Below are positions 1 through 13,422 of a stretch of DNA of 64,000 nucleotides, one piece after another; position 1 is the stretch's first letter; each line of letters starts with the position of its first letter. The translations under genes and the position numbers were made by a program. Under the pieces are notes generated by a model. The model did not search any database and was not told the DNA's origin. It was given only the letters and a program-made list of their open reading frames with translations. This stretch comes from Nymphaea colorata (taxonomy: Eukaryota; Streptophyta; Magnoliopsida; Nymphaeales; Nymphaeaceae). The DNA lies in NCBI RefSeq assembly GCF_008831285.2, contig NC_045148.1, positions 19,213,002 through 19,277,001 on the forward strand, given 5' to 3'.

Positions 1-3000
1 GAAGATAAGTTTTGAGTACCAGATACGTCAGCCGCATGTTGTATCATAAATATCCGCTCATTGATTACAAACCTAAATTAGTGACTTCTGTAAGAGCTTG
101 TAAGAAAAATCACATGGTATTCTGCCAAAGATCGTAAAACTTCTTTGTTTGCTAAAATAGATGGAAGCATCACACCATCCGTGAGAGATCCGGAGGTTTG
201 AAATAGAAATAAGATGTGTCGTTCGACATTTTGAAGATTGCTAAAAGAGGAATTGAAAAAATTAAATGCGATATTATTAATTGGTTGTCTTCAATATGTC
301 CCCTCATTTTTTTGGTTCCTCTTCGAGCCAGTGGCAGAGCCAGAAAAATTGGCTGGAAGGGCACTCGTTTAAAAATACTTATTTATATCTAACAGGGGCA
401 TATATATATATATATATATATATATAAAGATACCTATTTAAAAATAAGAAAAATTTAAAAGACACACATCAGTTACCATGTGGCTCCACCACTGATTCGT
501 TATTGTTTGCTCGGTATAATAGCATCAGAGAATTCCGAGGCTAATGCATTGGTTTCTGAAGCTTATGCTTCTTTAGGCTTCCACTGAAGATTGATACCTA
601 CAAAAATTGAACTCATGACCAGCTTTGTATTACCTGCTGGCCCACCAACTTCACCAAACATCTTCCAAATTAATATGGTGCAATTATTTATACAAATCTT
701 GGGAGAGGTTATGCATTTTTCTTTAAAAAATAATATGTAATTTGTATTTTTAAAATTTGCATTGGTAAATAAGAAACATTAAACCTAACTCCCACAAATT
801 GGAAAAGAAAAAAAAAATTCTGCTATGATCATAGACGTGCGGTGATCGTAGCCGGTTCGTCCAGTCGTGAGCTTATCATAAATTATTATTGCTTTGTGCT
901 TGGTCCAACCACAGACAAGGAACCGGCTGAAGTAGATGTTGAATTTTCAATTTATGTGTCTAAATCATGACAGAAACGTTCCTACGACTCCTTTCCATGA
1001 AAATTTAACTCCCTTAAAATTTCAATAAAAAAGTGTCGGTAGGACTGCCTCAAAGCTGAAAGGCATGGGCATCCAATTCTTTGGATCTAAATAAGAGAAA
1101 GCATCATTCCTTTGGCAACATGGATGAACTTGTCAAAAGAAACAAGTGGATCATAGAAAAAGTCTCATAATAATAAAGTTTTCAAGTCAGGACTCTTTTT
1201 AGGTGAGCAAGGGGATTACTTTTTCTTCTTTTTTTACTTTTTTTCACAAGAGAGTCCAAGTTCTCACTCAATTTTTGTATGCATAAAGTACAAAGTCTGC
1301 TTTTAAGTACTTTAAGGTGTCATTATATATATATATATATATATAATTGATATACCAATAATTTAAAATAAAAACTGACCACTTATCAATCTATCTGTTA
1401 TGCCAATCCCCTTAAAACTTGCACGAGAGGAAAGACCCCTGCCTTGTGTATGTTGAATATCTATCAGAGTTTGCATTTTCCTTACTTTATTAAATATGAG
1501 CATATATTAGAGAGAAAAAAATCTTAACATTTAACTACTGGTTTCTTTACCTCCCACTAAATTGAGTTTGGTATTAAGTAGAAGAAAAGTTTTAATTTCA
1601 TGTGAATATGAGTAGAAAAATCTTTTTTAATATTTTCATATACAAATTAGAGAAAAACACTACCGGATAAAAAAAAAATCAAAGGCCGTCGGATTTAGGA
1701 AATGAGATTGTGGGCATCATCAGATCACACAGGTAGGCAGCACGTGAGCACCGGCTTTATATTAATGACAACCTCGCCATACTTCCCATCTTCCTGCAGA
1801 AAAAGAATGTCCCGGTTTTTCCCGTTTTCTCATAAAGAGAGCACGTAATAACCATGGAAAAAGCAAGATGTTTATTAATATTACTATTGTAACTGATTGA
1901 TCATTGTTTAAAAAGATGTAAAGCCAATAAAAAATACGTCGATTGAAGCATTTCTTTTTTAGCACTTCAGCAAAATGCTGATCCCTTTTAACATTATTCA
2001 TAACAAAAAATTGAAGGTAAGAACAGTAGTCTTGCTTTTAGAACGTCCTTTCAGGCGAGTCTGAATGATACCAACAATGAGTTTTGTCAAAATTCATTGT
2101 TTGCCAAACTTATTATTACATGACCATGCAAATCAAAAAAACTAGTTCTTACAAAACCAAGTTCGAAGTATACTTAAACCAACTTTTCAAAATCATCAAG
2201 AACAGAAAAATGAAACTATATGGTAGCTATTTTCTTGCCTAAAACTGTAAACTTGGTACAAAACTATTCCCATTTTGTTAGGAAAAAAAGATCACATTTA
2301 GTAAGCCAAATTCATTTCATAACATTGAGTTTTCTACCCAGATCTCGAAACAGTGTCTTGAACCTGTCTGCCTTGAAAGTAAGGGAAAAAGGAGTTTTAA
2401 AAGGTGTCTTGATTCCAAAACATCGATATAAAACACGATCTAAAACATCAAACGAGCTCTTTAGCATTGATTCGTAGATTCTTGATGTGAAGATTGCACC
2501 ATATATTTGGAGAACAAGAAGAATGTGAAATAAAAATGTCCAAAGATGGAAAAATTATCAAAACATTTTTCTTTTGTTTGAGAAATATGAATAGTAGTCT
2601 TATCGGTACGTACCTAACCATATTAAACCATTCTCCAAAAGTGGTCGGTACCTTTACTATCAGGGTCCACAATAGGCGAATTTACGGGAACTCCCTCACA
2701 TTTTTCTACATTTGCCAGCAGATCATGGGGTGAGCAATAAAGAGGGAAGTCCCCATAAAAAAAAAAGTTTGCCTTTGTGGGAAAATTTCACAAAAGCGAC
2801 CGGGTCTGATCCGAAAGTGGTCCTCCATCCTGATCCAGATATTTCCCCTTATAATAAAGGACCACTTCTTATTTTCTTTTATAAAAAAATTATATTACAT
2901 ATTTATAATAGATATTTATTTAAATTGGGAGGAGAGTCTGGTATTGAAAAAGGAGGAGGTTTCCGGGTCAAAGCAGGTGGACAAAATGGTAATTTATTGG

Positions 3001-3433
3001 GTCATTTAAAGCTACTGGGTCCCATGAGGTAGCTCGGATGTGCGGCTGGGATTGATTGTGACTCGAGGAGCCGTAGGGACTCCCCTGCCCCGGCCTCTCT
3101 AACGAGGAAAAAAAGGAGGGAAGTGCTCCCGGGCCGAGGACCAAGGGAAGGGACCCTTCTTCCCGGTGGCAGGGGCGAGAGAGAGAGAGAGAGTCGGGTG
3201 GCGGAAGAGTAGAGGATGGCGACGCGTGCGCAGAGAGCGGTGGTGGTGGTGGTGGTGGTGGGCCGGCGGTGCAGCCTCGGATCTCCGCCACACGGCTAAC
3301 GACGTTAGGTGTCTCCCTTCTCCCCACCCTCTCTTCCTGTCTTTCTTTTGTCTCTGTCATGGGCTCGACTACCCTTCCCGCCAGGCCCCGCCTGCGTCCC
3401 TCCAGCCTCTTTCCCTGTTTCTCGACGCCTGCC
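1..3433. other. Intergenic region upstream of the SGP-type GTPase gene
   Basis: I see no convincing gene here. The stretch is AT-rich and holds short (AT)n runs near 404-425 and 1324-1346, and one short inverted-repeat element (329-494, listed separately). From about 3040 it becomes GC-rich, with a GA run at 3177-3192 and a GGT run near 3238-3260. This looks like the promoter and 5' leader of the gene that starts at 3434. Several open frames overlap on both strands between 2970 and 3900, but they only reflect the GC-rich composition. Confidence 0.6.
329..494. mobile_element. Short non-autonomous inverted-repeat element (MITE-like)
   Basis: The left end reads CAGTGGCAGAGCCA and the right end is its near-perfect inverted complement, TGGCTCCACCACTG. 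The interior is AT-rich and contains an (AT)n run. Ends of the type CAGTGGCGGAGCCA recur widely in plant genomes. Related sequence appears twice more in this window, near 26645 and at 36813-36975. No clear target duplication is visible; the flanking bases share only TTCG. The superfamily is not assigned. Confidence 0.45.
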
Positions 3434-5850
3434 ATGGCGCAGGTACGCCGGAGGGTCGCGGTGTCCCGGGCCCATGCCAGGTGGCTCGGCATCGTTGGCC
3501 AGGTCTACCTCCTTCGCCGGGTCATTCGTTACCTCCGGGATAATATACTTTCTTGCGCCGGCAAGCCGCGGTCCTACCACCGCCTCCAGAGGACCTCCTC
3601 TGCCTCCTCGTTTGAGCATCTTCCCGATGAAGACCGAGACGGGGCTGGTGCCGGTTACAGTGGTGCTGTGGAGACGCCGGTGGCGGAGCAGCCCGCCGGA
3701 GGAGAGACGGAGGCCGATTCGGACACGGTGGTTCTGAAGGTGACCGTCCTCGGAGACTGCCAGATTGGGAAGACGACGTTCGTGGTACAGTTTTTTCTCT
3801 TTTTTTTTGGCGTTTTCTTGGTTTGACCGGCGCGCACGACTCTCCGGATATCGATGCCATCGTGTTTTTTTGCTGGAATTTTGTAATTGTTTAACCCTCA
3901 TTTTCCTTCTTTTTTGCGTTGATGAAGATCAAGTATGTAGGAGAAGACGAAGAGAGGAGATGCTTACAGACGACGGGATTGAATCAAATGGACAAGGTAT
4001 TGTTGGTGCAAGGAGCGAGGATAGCCTTCAACCTTTGGGATGTTGGAGGTACCAGTTTTTTTTTTTTTTTTTATTGGCAAATTATTTATTAATTTTTATT
4101 TACTTCTGAAGTTCTGAAAATTTTGTTTTATTTAGGCGAGAGCCAGTTTGTTGATCATGTCGCTTTGGCTTGTAAAGATGCAGCAGCAATCTTAATCATG
4201 TTTGATCTTACAAATCGGTGTACCCTTAACAGGTTCGTTTGTTTTCTGTTCTGTTTCTCATTTTTTAGGTGAATTTTGGGAGCTCATTGTCTCTAACAGA
4301 GGTTTCTCTTCAGATCGTTTTTTTTTTCTTTTTCAAATAATTTCGTGCCCTGCTTTCCGATATTTGTCTATAGAATTTGGATTTATTTTTGTTGGCAACA
4401 AATTCAGGTATTTGTTTTTTTATTTCTTGCTTTTTTTCTGTTTATTTTGGAGAGTTATACCCAAATTGTTGCCCAGAGTCCTAATGGCATGGTTTTCTTC
4501 CAAATTTATCATTATGGTCTTTGATTCGTTATTGGATTTCAATAAAAAACTTGTTATACCAAGTCATGGATAAGCAGGTATTTGTTTTGTTTAACAGCTC
4601 TTTGACTTACTGTTCTTTGGACTTTTATAATATCTTTAATAAATGATGATGAATAATCAAAATTTCTGCTAAGTCATTGTTATCAAGTTAAAAAACATGC
4701 TTTATCTTATTTATATCGTTGAAGTAACTGCTATTTTTATTATTCCTTCAGCTATTTTGAATAATGATTTCAAAAGTTGTATCGTTCTACTAATCTTGCT
4801 TAGTATAGAAACACGGTTCTTTTCTTATTGCAGAGAATAGGGTGTCTAATTTCACCCATGATTGAGTTTACAAATACACAGTTTTCTATAGTTTTTTAAT
4901 CCGTTTAATTCATGCGATGTGGGTGCAGTGTTGTTGGGTGGTATAGACAAGCAAGGAGATGGAACAGAGTAAGCACCTTCTACCTAATTTTGTCTTTCTG
5001 CTCTCATCGTCTTTTGTTCACTTTCACTTTTTCTCTCGTGCTTTCTCATGACACCCATGGATGTTGATGTCTTTTCTCTTTTCTTCTTGTTTCTTGAGTA
5101 AAGGCAGCAATCCCCGTGCTTATTGGAACAAAATTTGATGATTTTGTTCGCCTTCCGCTGGATGTACAGTGGACAGTCGTGAGCCAGGTAACTCAAATTT
5201 ACTGATTCTATAATGGCTTCCCTCTCGATTTCTTTTACAGAATACACCCAGAAGAAAATTTTGACAGATGTTACTGTAGAACCCCAGGAAATGCTCGTCA
5301 GAAAGACCTGCATCTGCCTGGTTGCCATTTTTTACTTTAGACCTTCAAAGTTGAAGAAGGTCGAGAATTCATGGAGGATGCGTCTCCTTTGGTATTGTCA
5401 GATTCTAATGCTTTAAATACATTGGAAGTCGGCCGAATTCCTACCTACCAAAGAAAACCAAAACATCCTGCTTGCCTAACAAATTAAAAAACAAGAAACT
5501 AAGAGATACCATTGATCAATGCGCTGCCAACAAGAGGTTTGTGGCTTCTATTGAATCATATTCAGGAATTCTCTAGTAGTGTCGCCCTAGGTTTTCAAAT
5601 ATAAATTTTCTTTTCTGTTGACATGGTTAGGTAGGGATCTACTTAAAAAGACATTACAGAAGATGGTAATTTTTGTTTTTGCCAGGCGAGAACGTATGCA
5701 CATGCCATGAAAGCAACTCTGTTCTTCTCGAGCGCAACACACAACATCAATGTAAATAAGATCTTCAAGTTCATCACAGCCAAACTCTTCAACTTGCCGT
5801 GGACCATCGAGAGGAATCTAACGATCGGGGAACCGATCATCGACTTCTGA
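3434..5850 (+). CDS. SGP1: SGP-type (Spg1/Tem1-like) septum-promoting small GTPase, six exons
   Basis: Exons with consensus splice sites lie at 3434-3784, 3928-4048, 4136-4232, 4929-4968, 5104-5187 and 5686-5850. They join to 858 nt, giving 285 residues and a TGA stop. The GTP-binding motifs are visible: the P-loop GDCQIGKTT (about residues 107-115), the switch-II DxxG in WDVGG (about 152-157), and the base-recognition motif as GTKFD (about 211-215), which is the form used in this family in place of NKxD. A basic N-terminal extension of about 100 residues precedes the GTPase domain, as in plant members. The start at 3434 has good context (ccATGG); an in-frame ATG at 3269 would add 55 low-complexity residues and is less likely. 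Yeast relatives trigger septation, and Arabidopsis SGP1/SGP2 are linked to a MAP4K in a similar network. That role is inferred by family. I cannot separate SGP1 from SGP2. Confidence 0.9.
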
Positions 5851-6426
5851 TTCTTTGTTTTCTGTGGTTTTTTGGCATTTTGTACATATGCTTGCTGTTG
5901 GAAGCCATAAAAAAATATTAGCCACGGTAGATTCCTGCAGCTTTAGCTTTTCCCCTGTAATTTTTGGGGCCTTTCGAAGCTTTAGATTCTTTGACAGGGA
6001 AGCTGCGCTGGTCAATTCGCATAACAATCAGAAAAGGCCTTTCTAGCTGTAAAGATCTTCCTTCAGATGAATTCAATCCCATAGAATGTTCACATTTTTC
6101 ACTTAAGAGCAAGATGGTGTTCTTGTGAATGACATCCCATTTAGGAAAATCGGCACAGTTGTAGCAGAAGATCAAAATTCTACATCAACGCGGTTGTTTC
6201 TAATCTGACGGAAATGAAATTTTCTGCGAGGCGCTTGGCTTTAAAAAGATTTCGTTAGGTATCTTTCTGCTTTTTTGAAATTATTGTTATTTTTTCCCGA
6301 CCAACTCCTTTCAGCCCTTGCGGGAAAAGTTGCTTTCCTAAAAACTTTTTTATGGAGCCGTCCCCCTTTTCCCAAACCGCGTCTTTGCTTTTGGTTCAAT
6401 TTGGTTTGATAGACATAAAAAGGCTT

Positions 6427-6650
6427 TACTTACTCTCGGTGAGGTTGGTGCAATGGACTTGGTGCAATAAACTTACTGACTCTCGATGAGGTTGGTGCAA
6501 CGGACTTGGCGCAATGGACTTACTCTTGATGAGGTTGGTGCAGCGGACTTGGAGCAATGGACGGGAGCTTGGTAGGAGGCTAGTGTCTGATTTTGAGCTG
6601 TTGGGGGTGTTGACTTCTTGATTTTGAGCTGTTGGGGGTGTTGACTTCGT
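6427..6650. repeat. Short tandem repeats with 43-47-bp and 31-bp periods
   Basis: Three diverged copies of a 43-47-bp unit, each containing the core GAGGTTGGTGCA followed by GGACTTGG, run from about 6427 to 6562. Next come two copies of a 31-bp unit containing TTTTGAGCTGTTGGGGGTGT (6584-6650). A small GATGACATCA repeat follows near 6737-6790. No coding frame runs through the units. Confidence 0.7.
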
Positions 6651-7218
6651 GTAGTATGAAAGGTGTATATATTGGTATGCAAGTTAAACCATGGAGCTTG
6701 GTAAATTGTTAGTGTTTGTTTTGTTGAAGCATAGCGATGACATCATAGCGATGACATCACTTCGAAGTCTTAGAAAGTGATGACATCATTTTGAAGTATT
6801 AAAAGTAGACTTAAATGGGGATTTGAACTTTTAATGAAAAGCTTTATGAAGGAAGAGTAAGAGGGTGCGGGTGGGGGGAGAGAGGGAGACGCAGGCAGGA
6901 ATATATATTTGTACATTGGTTATATAGGCATAAAGGATACAACCGAAGGAGTACAAAGTAATAAACAAAGGTTTAAAGAGATAAAGGGATGAGCAGGAAA
7001 GTAAAAGAAAGGTCAACATAATTAAATGTATTTGTACATAAGTGGAATGTCGTATGCATTATTGTGGAATTGTTAAAGGGATAGAACAATGAAAAGTTAA
7101 GGCAACTAGAAAATCGATTGAAAAATTAAGTTATTTGTTTAATGGGCTTTTCCATTCAAAAGGAAATGAATTCCTCTGGCATTTTATGTTTTTGAAAGAT
7201 GTTCAAGTTATATTTTTA

Positions 7219-7606
7219 GGGGCTGTTTAACGCACTGAAAATATGGAATTGGAAAGAAGTTTTCAAAAATTTATTTTAAGAATTGAAGAAATAAAAACAA
7301 AATTTAGATTTCCAAAACCCTTTTGTATTTGCTGGACTTGGGTTTATGTTTCAAAAAATAAATTTCTTAGTTTGATAGGAATGGAAGATGAAAAAATAGA
7401 ATAGTTGGATTGAGCACTGCATAGATAACTCAACGGTTATTCTGGAAATTTTTTGCCACTCCTTGGGGTGGGACGAACTTTCCATAAAGAAATTTTTGGA
7501 AACCAACCTAATGGTCAGTTTTTTCATGTCAAGTTTGAAGGGCAAGAAAAAATTTTAAAAATTTAAATTTTATTTCTAGTGCTACAGGAAATATCAAATA
7601 GGCCTT
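7219..7606. mobile_element. Possible Tourist/Harbinger-like MITE
   Basis: The left end GGGGCTGTTTAACGC and the inverted right end GGCCTATTTGATATT share the GGSCTRTTTRA pattern common at the ends of plant PIF/Harbinger MITEs. The inner arms are also roughly complementary (GGAATTGGAAAG on the left, TTTCC-rich on the right). The target duplication is unclear, so this is a tentative call. Confidence 0.3.
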
Positions 7607-10600
7607 GAGGTTTGCCTTTTTCCTGATGAATCAGATCAAACTTGGGAGTTTATCTTTTATGTTAAAAAGTTGAAAGAAAATGCCAAAGAAAACTGAATGA
7701 AGATACAAAAGTTTTCCCTATGTATCAAAGTTAAAGATGGAAAACAAGCAAAACTGAAAGAAGTTGAAAGATACGAAAAGTGATATTAAGTTCATAAAAT
7801 GTTTCCTTTGAATTAGACCTTTGTATTTCAACGGGTTTGATTCGATTTGAATGACTGATCGAAGCTAGTTGTCGCTGATTTAGCAACAGCCATTGATGCC
7901 ATTGATATCAGAATCCACCCAACTTGGTGGCAAATAGACCCGATTTCATGGTCGGTTCAAGAGTGCCACGTCCCAAGGTTTCACTAATTTTAAATATCTC
8001 TGATTTTTAAAATTTTAATTTTTTCAATTTATTTTCAACATATTTTCAAATTTTGTTCAATTCACAACCAATTCAGGCTTGCAGATCCCGTTCATGAAGC
8101 ACTGATGTATTTCTCTGGGGGTCTCGTTTGACAACTAAAACACTTTGTGTGCTGAAAAATAGAGTTAGGCTCATGAGTTCTATGAATCTGCTTCAATCGT
8201 TTGACAAATTAATGGAATACCCACAAAATGTTTCAACAGCCAAAACAATGCCCAAAAAGAGAAAATCCGTATGTGCGATTCACCTGATATATCGTGTGAA
8301 ATGTGAAGTTGGTTACTGGATTTTGGATGTCTACTTAGTGATAACAAAAGAAATGTCACTTAGTTATTAGGTATCGCGTCTGACAGGCATCATCCCCATG
8401 TGAGAACAGGTGAAGAAAATAATTTCTTAGGAAGAAGATTTATAATTCGAGTTTACGTGAAACAACATATATCCTTTGCTTTTCTTTGGGGATGTCAATG
8501 GATTAGATCTGGAATTGGGTACGTCTATTTCCATATAGCAATCAGCTACTGATCTTAATCGATTTGTGTAAATATGGTATATTTAAGCATCATAATGTTG
8601 GCGATACGATACGGATTGAAAAGCATTGATAGGTTTTAATAAGGTTTATATGGGAGTGTGGGACTTTTCTAATAGGAAGGAAGCAGGCAGTCATGTGATG
8701 CAACTTTGACTGTTCCAACTTTGATTCACCTTTGCAAAATGATGTCCACAAGTTTTAAGCTGGCTCTGAAATCCATCTCTCTCACATCCATCGATCCCCA
8801 AACATCTTTGCAAAAATGATGTCCAGAAAGAGTCGGCTCTCGGCAACCGGCGGAAGTCATCAAAGAGCGTCGGATAACTGTAAATATTTCAAGGAAGGCA
8901 AGTTAGTGTTTTAGTTCATCATTTAAATGCTTATAAAGAAGGAGAGGTTCTTTGAAACCATCGACGAAAGATTGAGGGTCCTTCACCAAAACTTGAGCGT
9001 GGATGTGTTATTGGACCAAAACCGGACCGTGGATTTGTAATTTCAAATCTGTAAAAACAATTTTTTTCTGATGAACAAAGTCAAAAGGAAACCCATACTT
9101 AAACCCTCTTGGCAACCATAAAAGGCCCTTGCATTTACCTCATCAGCTCCAAGCAGTAAATGGGTAATGCTCATTTAAACTGATTTAATCACATTACAGC
9201 CACAGCTCACTCTCGCCTACCAAGCCTTTCTCAGATTTAGGCAGTACTGGTTTCATGCCTAAGAGACATTGGCCTATATAAGATGCTTTAGTTGCATTAC
9301 TACCAATATTGTTGGGAGGAAAGATTTTAACAGCAAAATTACAGTGAAGGTTCTTGAATTTGTGAATACAATTTTAGCACTAACCCGAACAAATCTCTTT
9401 CCAGATTGAGGATTACCGGTGACTAAAGCCATAGATCTAATTCTCTTGATTTTCTTGTCTCGTGTCTGATCTTTCTCTTTGGATGGAGTACCAATGGTTT
9501 CAAAAGAATTTATGGAATACGTCACGGAAAACAATTGAAATCGTGAGATGGTCATCCAGCTTTCTTAAATTGTCAAGAATTTATTGTTGGACGCATCTGA
9601 TTCATTTAATTTTCCAGTACTTCGTCTTTGATGGTGCAGAATTTAATGCACAGAACGAAGAAAAGCAAGTGACCAGCATTTTATTAATTTCTCATTTATT
9701 TTGTTTAATTTTTTTTAAAGTTAATTTACCATATTTTTCTTTTTTTAACTCATCAACCTAAAAAAACCTCACCATTTGAAATCCAAAACAATATTTGCGA
9801 CTATACACTAGATTTATAAACTCTAAGAAGGAGGGGGAAGGGAGAGAAACATACCAAATTGCCAATGTTTGCCGATGTCAAATGGATTCAACAGCCATTG
9901 GCTACGCTAGGCCGCTGGCCATTGCAATGAAAGGGAAATCGTCAGGGCGCAGGTAAAAGCTGGGCAGAAGGTCAACCATCAAACTCTTAATTATGCTGCT
10001 AATAGTGTAACCAATATCGTGCGAATCAGCCGATTTGAATCGAATCGGTGTTGTATCGATTCATATCAAGAACCGATTGAAGGTGCAATAGGATCATTAA
10101 CCTGCGATTCAAGTTTAATCACCGATTTTGCTGCCATCATTCAATGCAGCTTCTTTCATGAAAACTGATAAAAGCTAGATTTGTTAAGACCAAAAAAAGG
10201 GATTTAATTTTTTTTTTTTTTACAAAACAGCAAAGCAGAAGTTTAGTTGACCCTGAAACATGGTTTTAAAGGGTGTGAACCCTGATGGCAAAGAAGCCCC
10301 CTTTTTTATTCCAATTGTTTGCAAGTTTGGAACAATTGCTACCGAGTTAATTATACTTTTAAGATTTTACCTTTTCAGTAAAGTGTACTTGCAGTTAAAG
10401 TTATTTATGCTTTTAACATATTAACATTTTTCTGTCAAAGTGCATTTGCAGTCTCATATTAAAAACAAATTTGTTTCTCTGATTTTATTTTAAATTTAAA
10501 ACACAATTTTTAATCGATCAGATTCACAAAAGATTCCAATTACAATACGATTTTCCAATTCATTACGATTGCCAACATGTTTTCAATACGATTTTATCGA

Positions 10601-11464
10601 TTAATTGAATCGTTTGGCTCAAAGATTCGTTAAAAAAATGATTTTGTTAAATTGATTCTTTACATTTAAACTAAATTCTTATGGTTTGGGTTGGGTCCAG
10701 ACATATGCCTCGCCATACCCGCTCTGCCGTATCCATGTACCGACGTGTATGCGGCCAGATATGTGTACCGGTTGCATAGCTTACAGGTTGCATGTGATAG
10801 AACGACGTAGAATTACCTGGATCTTCCTGCCCACGAAGTAGATAACCAAACTTTCAAAGAATGCCCACAATCAATAATATCAACAAGAGACAAGGAAGAG
10901 AACCATAATGATAGACTGATAGTCTCCATGTCCTTGGGCCTCGAGAACTCATGCACATATCCATAAAATAACCATTTATGCTGCATTTACCATGGATCTG
11001 AGATGCGCAGTTTTAAGGCCTGACCCCACCTCACCGGTGAGATCTTAAATTCATGCTTTTTACATTGTAGCATGGATTATGTTCACACTGAAATCCACAG
11101 TTTCAACTATGGTAGATTTCAGATACTTTCAGACATGAGATCCAAGGGGAATCAAATGCAACCTAAGAATTAATAAGAAAGATTTAGAATTCTCTCTCTG
11201 CCCATGCATGCATGAAACATGTACTTTACACGAAATGTGGACTTCCCATAGATCAAAATGAAAATAAAAACAAGTCATAGGAGCTAAATATATTCAAATT
11301 CAACTTACCCATTGCAACTATTTTGGATGCAAAATCAGAAGCCAAGGAAAGATCTCAAGGTCTTAAAGCAACGACTGCATGACGGAAATTTACCATCTCT
11401 CAGGTAACCGACCTTCCAAAGAATCCGGGCAATCAAAAATGTGAACAAGACAAGAGATATGAAC

Positions 11465-11709
11465 CACTCATGATGCCAATTTTAATCTTACCCTTGGGCT
11501 TCAAGGACTCATGCACAGGACAGACCAATAAAACGACCATTATATCAAATGGTTTAAAACATAATGAGCACAACAATAAAAAAAGATTCACTCATAATGC
11601 AGTTTTAATCTTACACTTGGGCTTCAAGGACTCACGTACAGGATAGACCAATAAAACGACCATATCATATGGTTTAAAACATAATGAGCTCAACAATAAA
11701 AAAAGATTT
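11465..11709. repeat. Two-copy tandem duplication, period 124 bp
   Basis: A segment beginning CACTCATGATGCC and ending with an A-rich run before GATT is repeated head to tail, starting at 11465 and 11589. The copies differ at a few positions. A more diverged relative occurs upstream near 10905-10985. No gene is affected. Confidence 0.75.
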
Positions 11710-12188
11710 AAAAATCTTTCTCTCTCTCTCACGTCCATGCACTTGTGAAACATGGACAAGATTGTAGAACTAGAATAGTCGCGACTCCAAATTGTGCTTT
11801 ACTGTTGGCAGGATTTGATATCCACACTGAAGAAAAGAGGCCAACCAGCTTCAAAAGAAATAGCTAACATATGAAGACCATTTACTACTTTTTCTGGAAT
11901 CCCTGTACTGCCCTTTCTATCTCAAAAGAAGTGAATTTCCAGTGTATTATTTAACACGTTCACGCTAATGAAATCCAAAGGGAACAGACATATCAGAGGG
12001 TTTTTTTTACATCGAAATCCTTATTTTTGAGCTACCACTGGATTTCGAAGATGGCCTGTTAACATTGTATAGTTTTCCCGATAATTGAGCCTTTACCTGA
12101 ATATACACATGAGAATATGGTTTCCCTAGCTGCTAAAATTCTTATTATCAGTTATAATTATCTCAGCAAATTAGAGTTTTAAGACCTG

Positions 12189-12408
12189 TTATAGAGGCAC
12201 AATAGTATTTGAGCGACGGATGGTACTGTATAATTTAGCTTCTGCTAGAGGCACAGGAAGTGGCTTACCCTCAACAATGTACTTATCATTGTCACTGTCA
12301 TCTTCCATCAATTGCCAGATGCCTTTCTATGTGACGAAAAATGCAGTACCATCTATAGCATTGTCCACCTCATATATCGACTTTGCATTAGTAACAGGAT
12401 TCCGGCTA
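12189..12408 (-). pseudogene. Unrecognised coding-like exon with an in-frame stop
   Basis: On the minus strand, an AG acceptor at 12409-12410 opens a frame of about 72 codons ending at TAA (12189-12191). It reads like real protein, with acidic and hydrophobic patches such as AKSIYEVDNAIDGTAFFV, KGIWQLMEDDSDNDKYIVE and KPLPVPLAEAKLYSTI. One in-frame TAG at 12327-12329 interrupts it. A GTAAG donor-like site lies inside at about 12266. Possible further minus-strand exons lie at 12538-12595 and 13160-13194, but their phases do not join cleanly. I do not recognise the family. It could be a decayed gene fragment, a gene with a sequence error, or a chance open frame. Confidence 0.35.
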
Positions 12409-13422
12409 CTGCAATTTATGTGAAAAGAAAATTCTGTCAAGAAAAACTACAAGAATGTCATTTAAAGAAATCACAGGCCAGGTAATGGAAGAATAGTTCC
12501 AAGTTTGGTTTTAAAAAAAAAACCCTGAGAGAGTAACCTTATATTTTGGTTTACTACCACCGCTGCATTCTTTCAAGAAATAATGCATGACGTTACTGCA
12601 TCGATGTGTAATACAAAAAACGTTAATACAAGCAGTAGACCAGCTTCTTGATCGTTCTGAAGAAATTTCCATTGTTAAAAGTTTAAAATGTAAAGAGAGA
12701 AGCTCACTCTTTTTCCTGCACCATTACACTTTTTAACTAGGTTGCTCAAGAATGGTAATGGTGATTGTCGGCGACATTGAGGAACATAATGGATGAAAAA
12801 ACATGAGACTGTATGGGGGCCCTTACAGGTTGCACACAAGAAATTGCTGCATTAGAAATGTTTGTGAAGCTGTTGTATGACAAGTCCCTGCATGGTAATG
12901 CCACTGTGAAAATCAACAGGACATAAATGCAATAAGCAGGTCACCTCATCTTACCCTTGGCAGCCGAGGGCTGCAAATTAAAAAAACTTGAAGCATGAAT
13001 AACAGTCAAGTTAAATGTTTCAATGTGACGTTATTTCCATTACCAAGTTAAAATAATTAAGTGTTTTAATCACAAGAAAATTAATTGTGGATCCTCAAGT
13101 TGCAAATGGCAGCTGGTCAAATTAATCTGCAGATTTAATATGAAGGGTATACAAGTTACCATATGAGTCTCTTCAGACAAGGCAATTGCTGCAACTGCCA
13201 TAGATAACAGCATAGAATTAATTAACTTGATCTCTTAGTCAAGAAACACATAACTTTGACTGTTTTGTCAAGTTGTTATAACAGAGGGAATGGACCCCAC
13301 AAGATTAGCACCTTGCATTTCTCGGGAGAACAATGTAGCATCAGTAGAAAGTTCAGAAATACATTTTTTTTAATCCATTAAAAACAAAAGAAACAGAACT
13401 TAACATGTCAAAAGCGTTCAAA
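12409..13422. other. Non-genic stretch with weak minus-strand exon signals
   Basis: There is no firm gene. Short minus-strand segments bounded by AG and GT, with protein-like readings, occur at 12538-12595, near 12830-12890 and at 13160-13194. Together with the exon at 12189-12408 they might be remains of one spliced gene. They are too short and too poorly phased to annotate as exons. Confidence 0.35.

Larger units (their letters stand above)
5851..12188. other. Intergenic region without a recognisable gene
   Basis: The first few hundred bases are probably 3' UTR of the GTPase gene. The rest is AT-rich, with no open frame above about 100 codons and no frame that resembles a known protein. 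It contains a cluster of short tandem repeats (6427-6650), a possible inverted-repeat element (7219-7606), and a two-copy 124-bp duplication (11465-11709). The two ends of 10010-10650 both carry variants of a CGATTNGAATCG-like motif, which suggests a further decayed element that I cannot delimit. Confidence 0.6.

Noticed and set aside
2968-3901. Overlapping frames of 100-200 codons around the first GTPase exon
   Set aside because: They run opposite or out of frame with the well-supported exon and reflect its high GC content.
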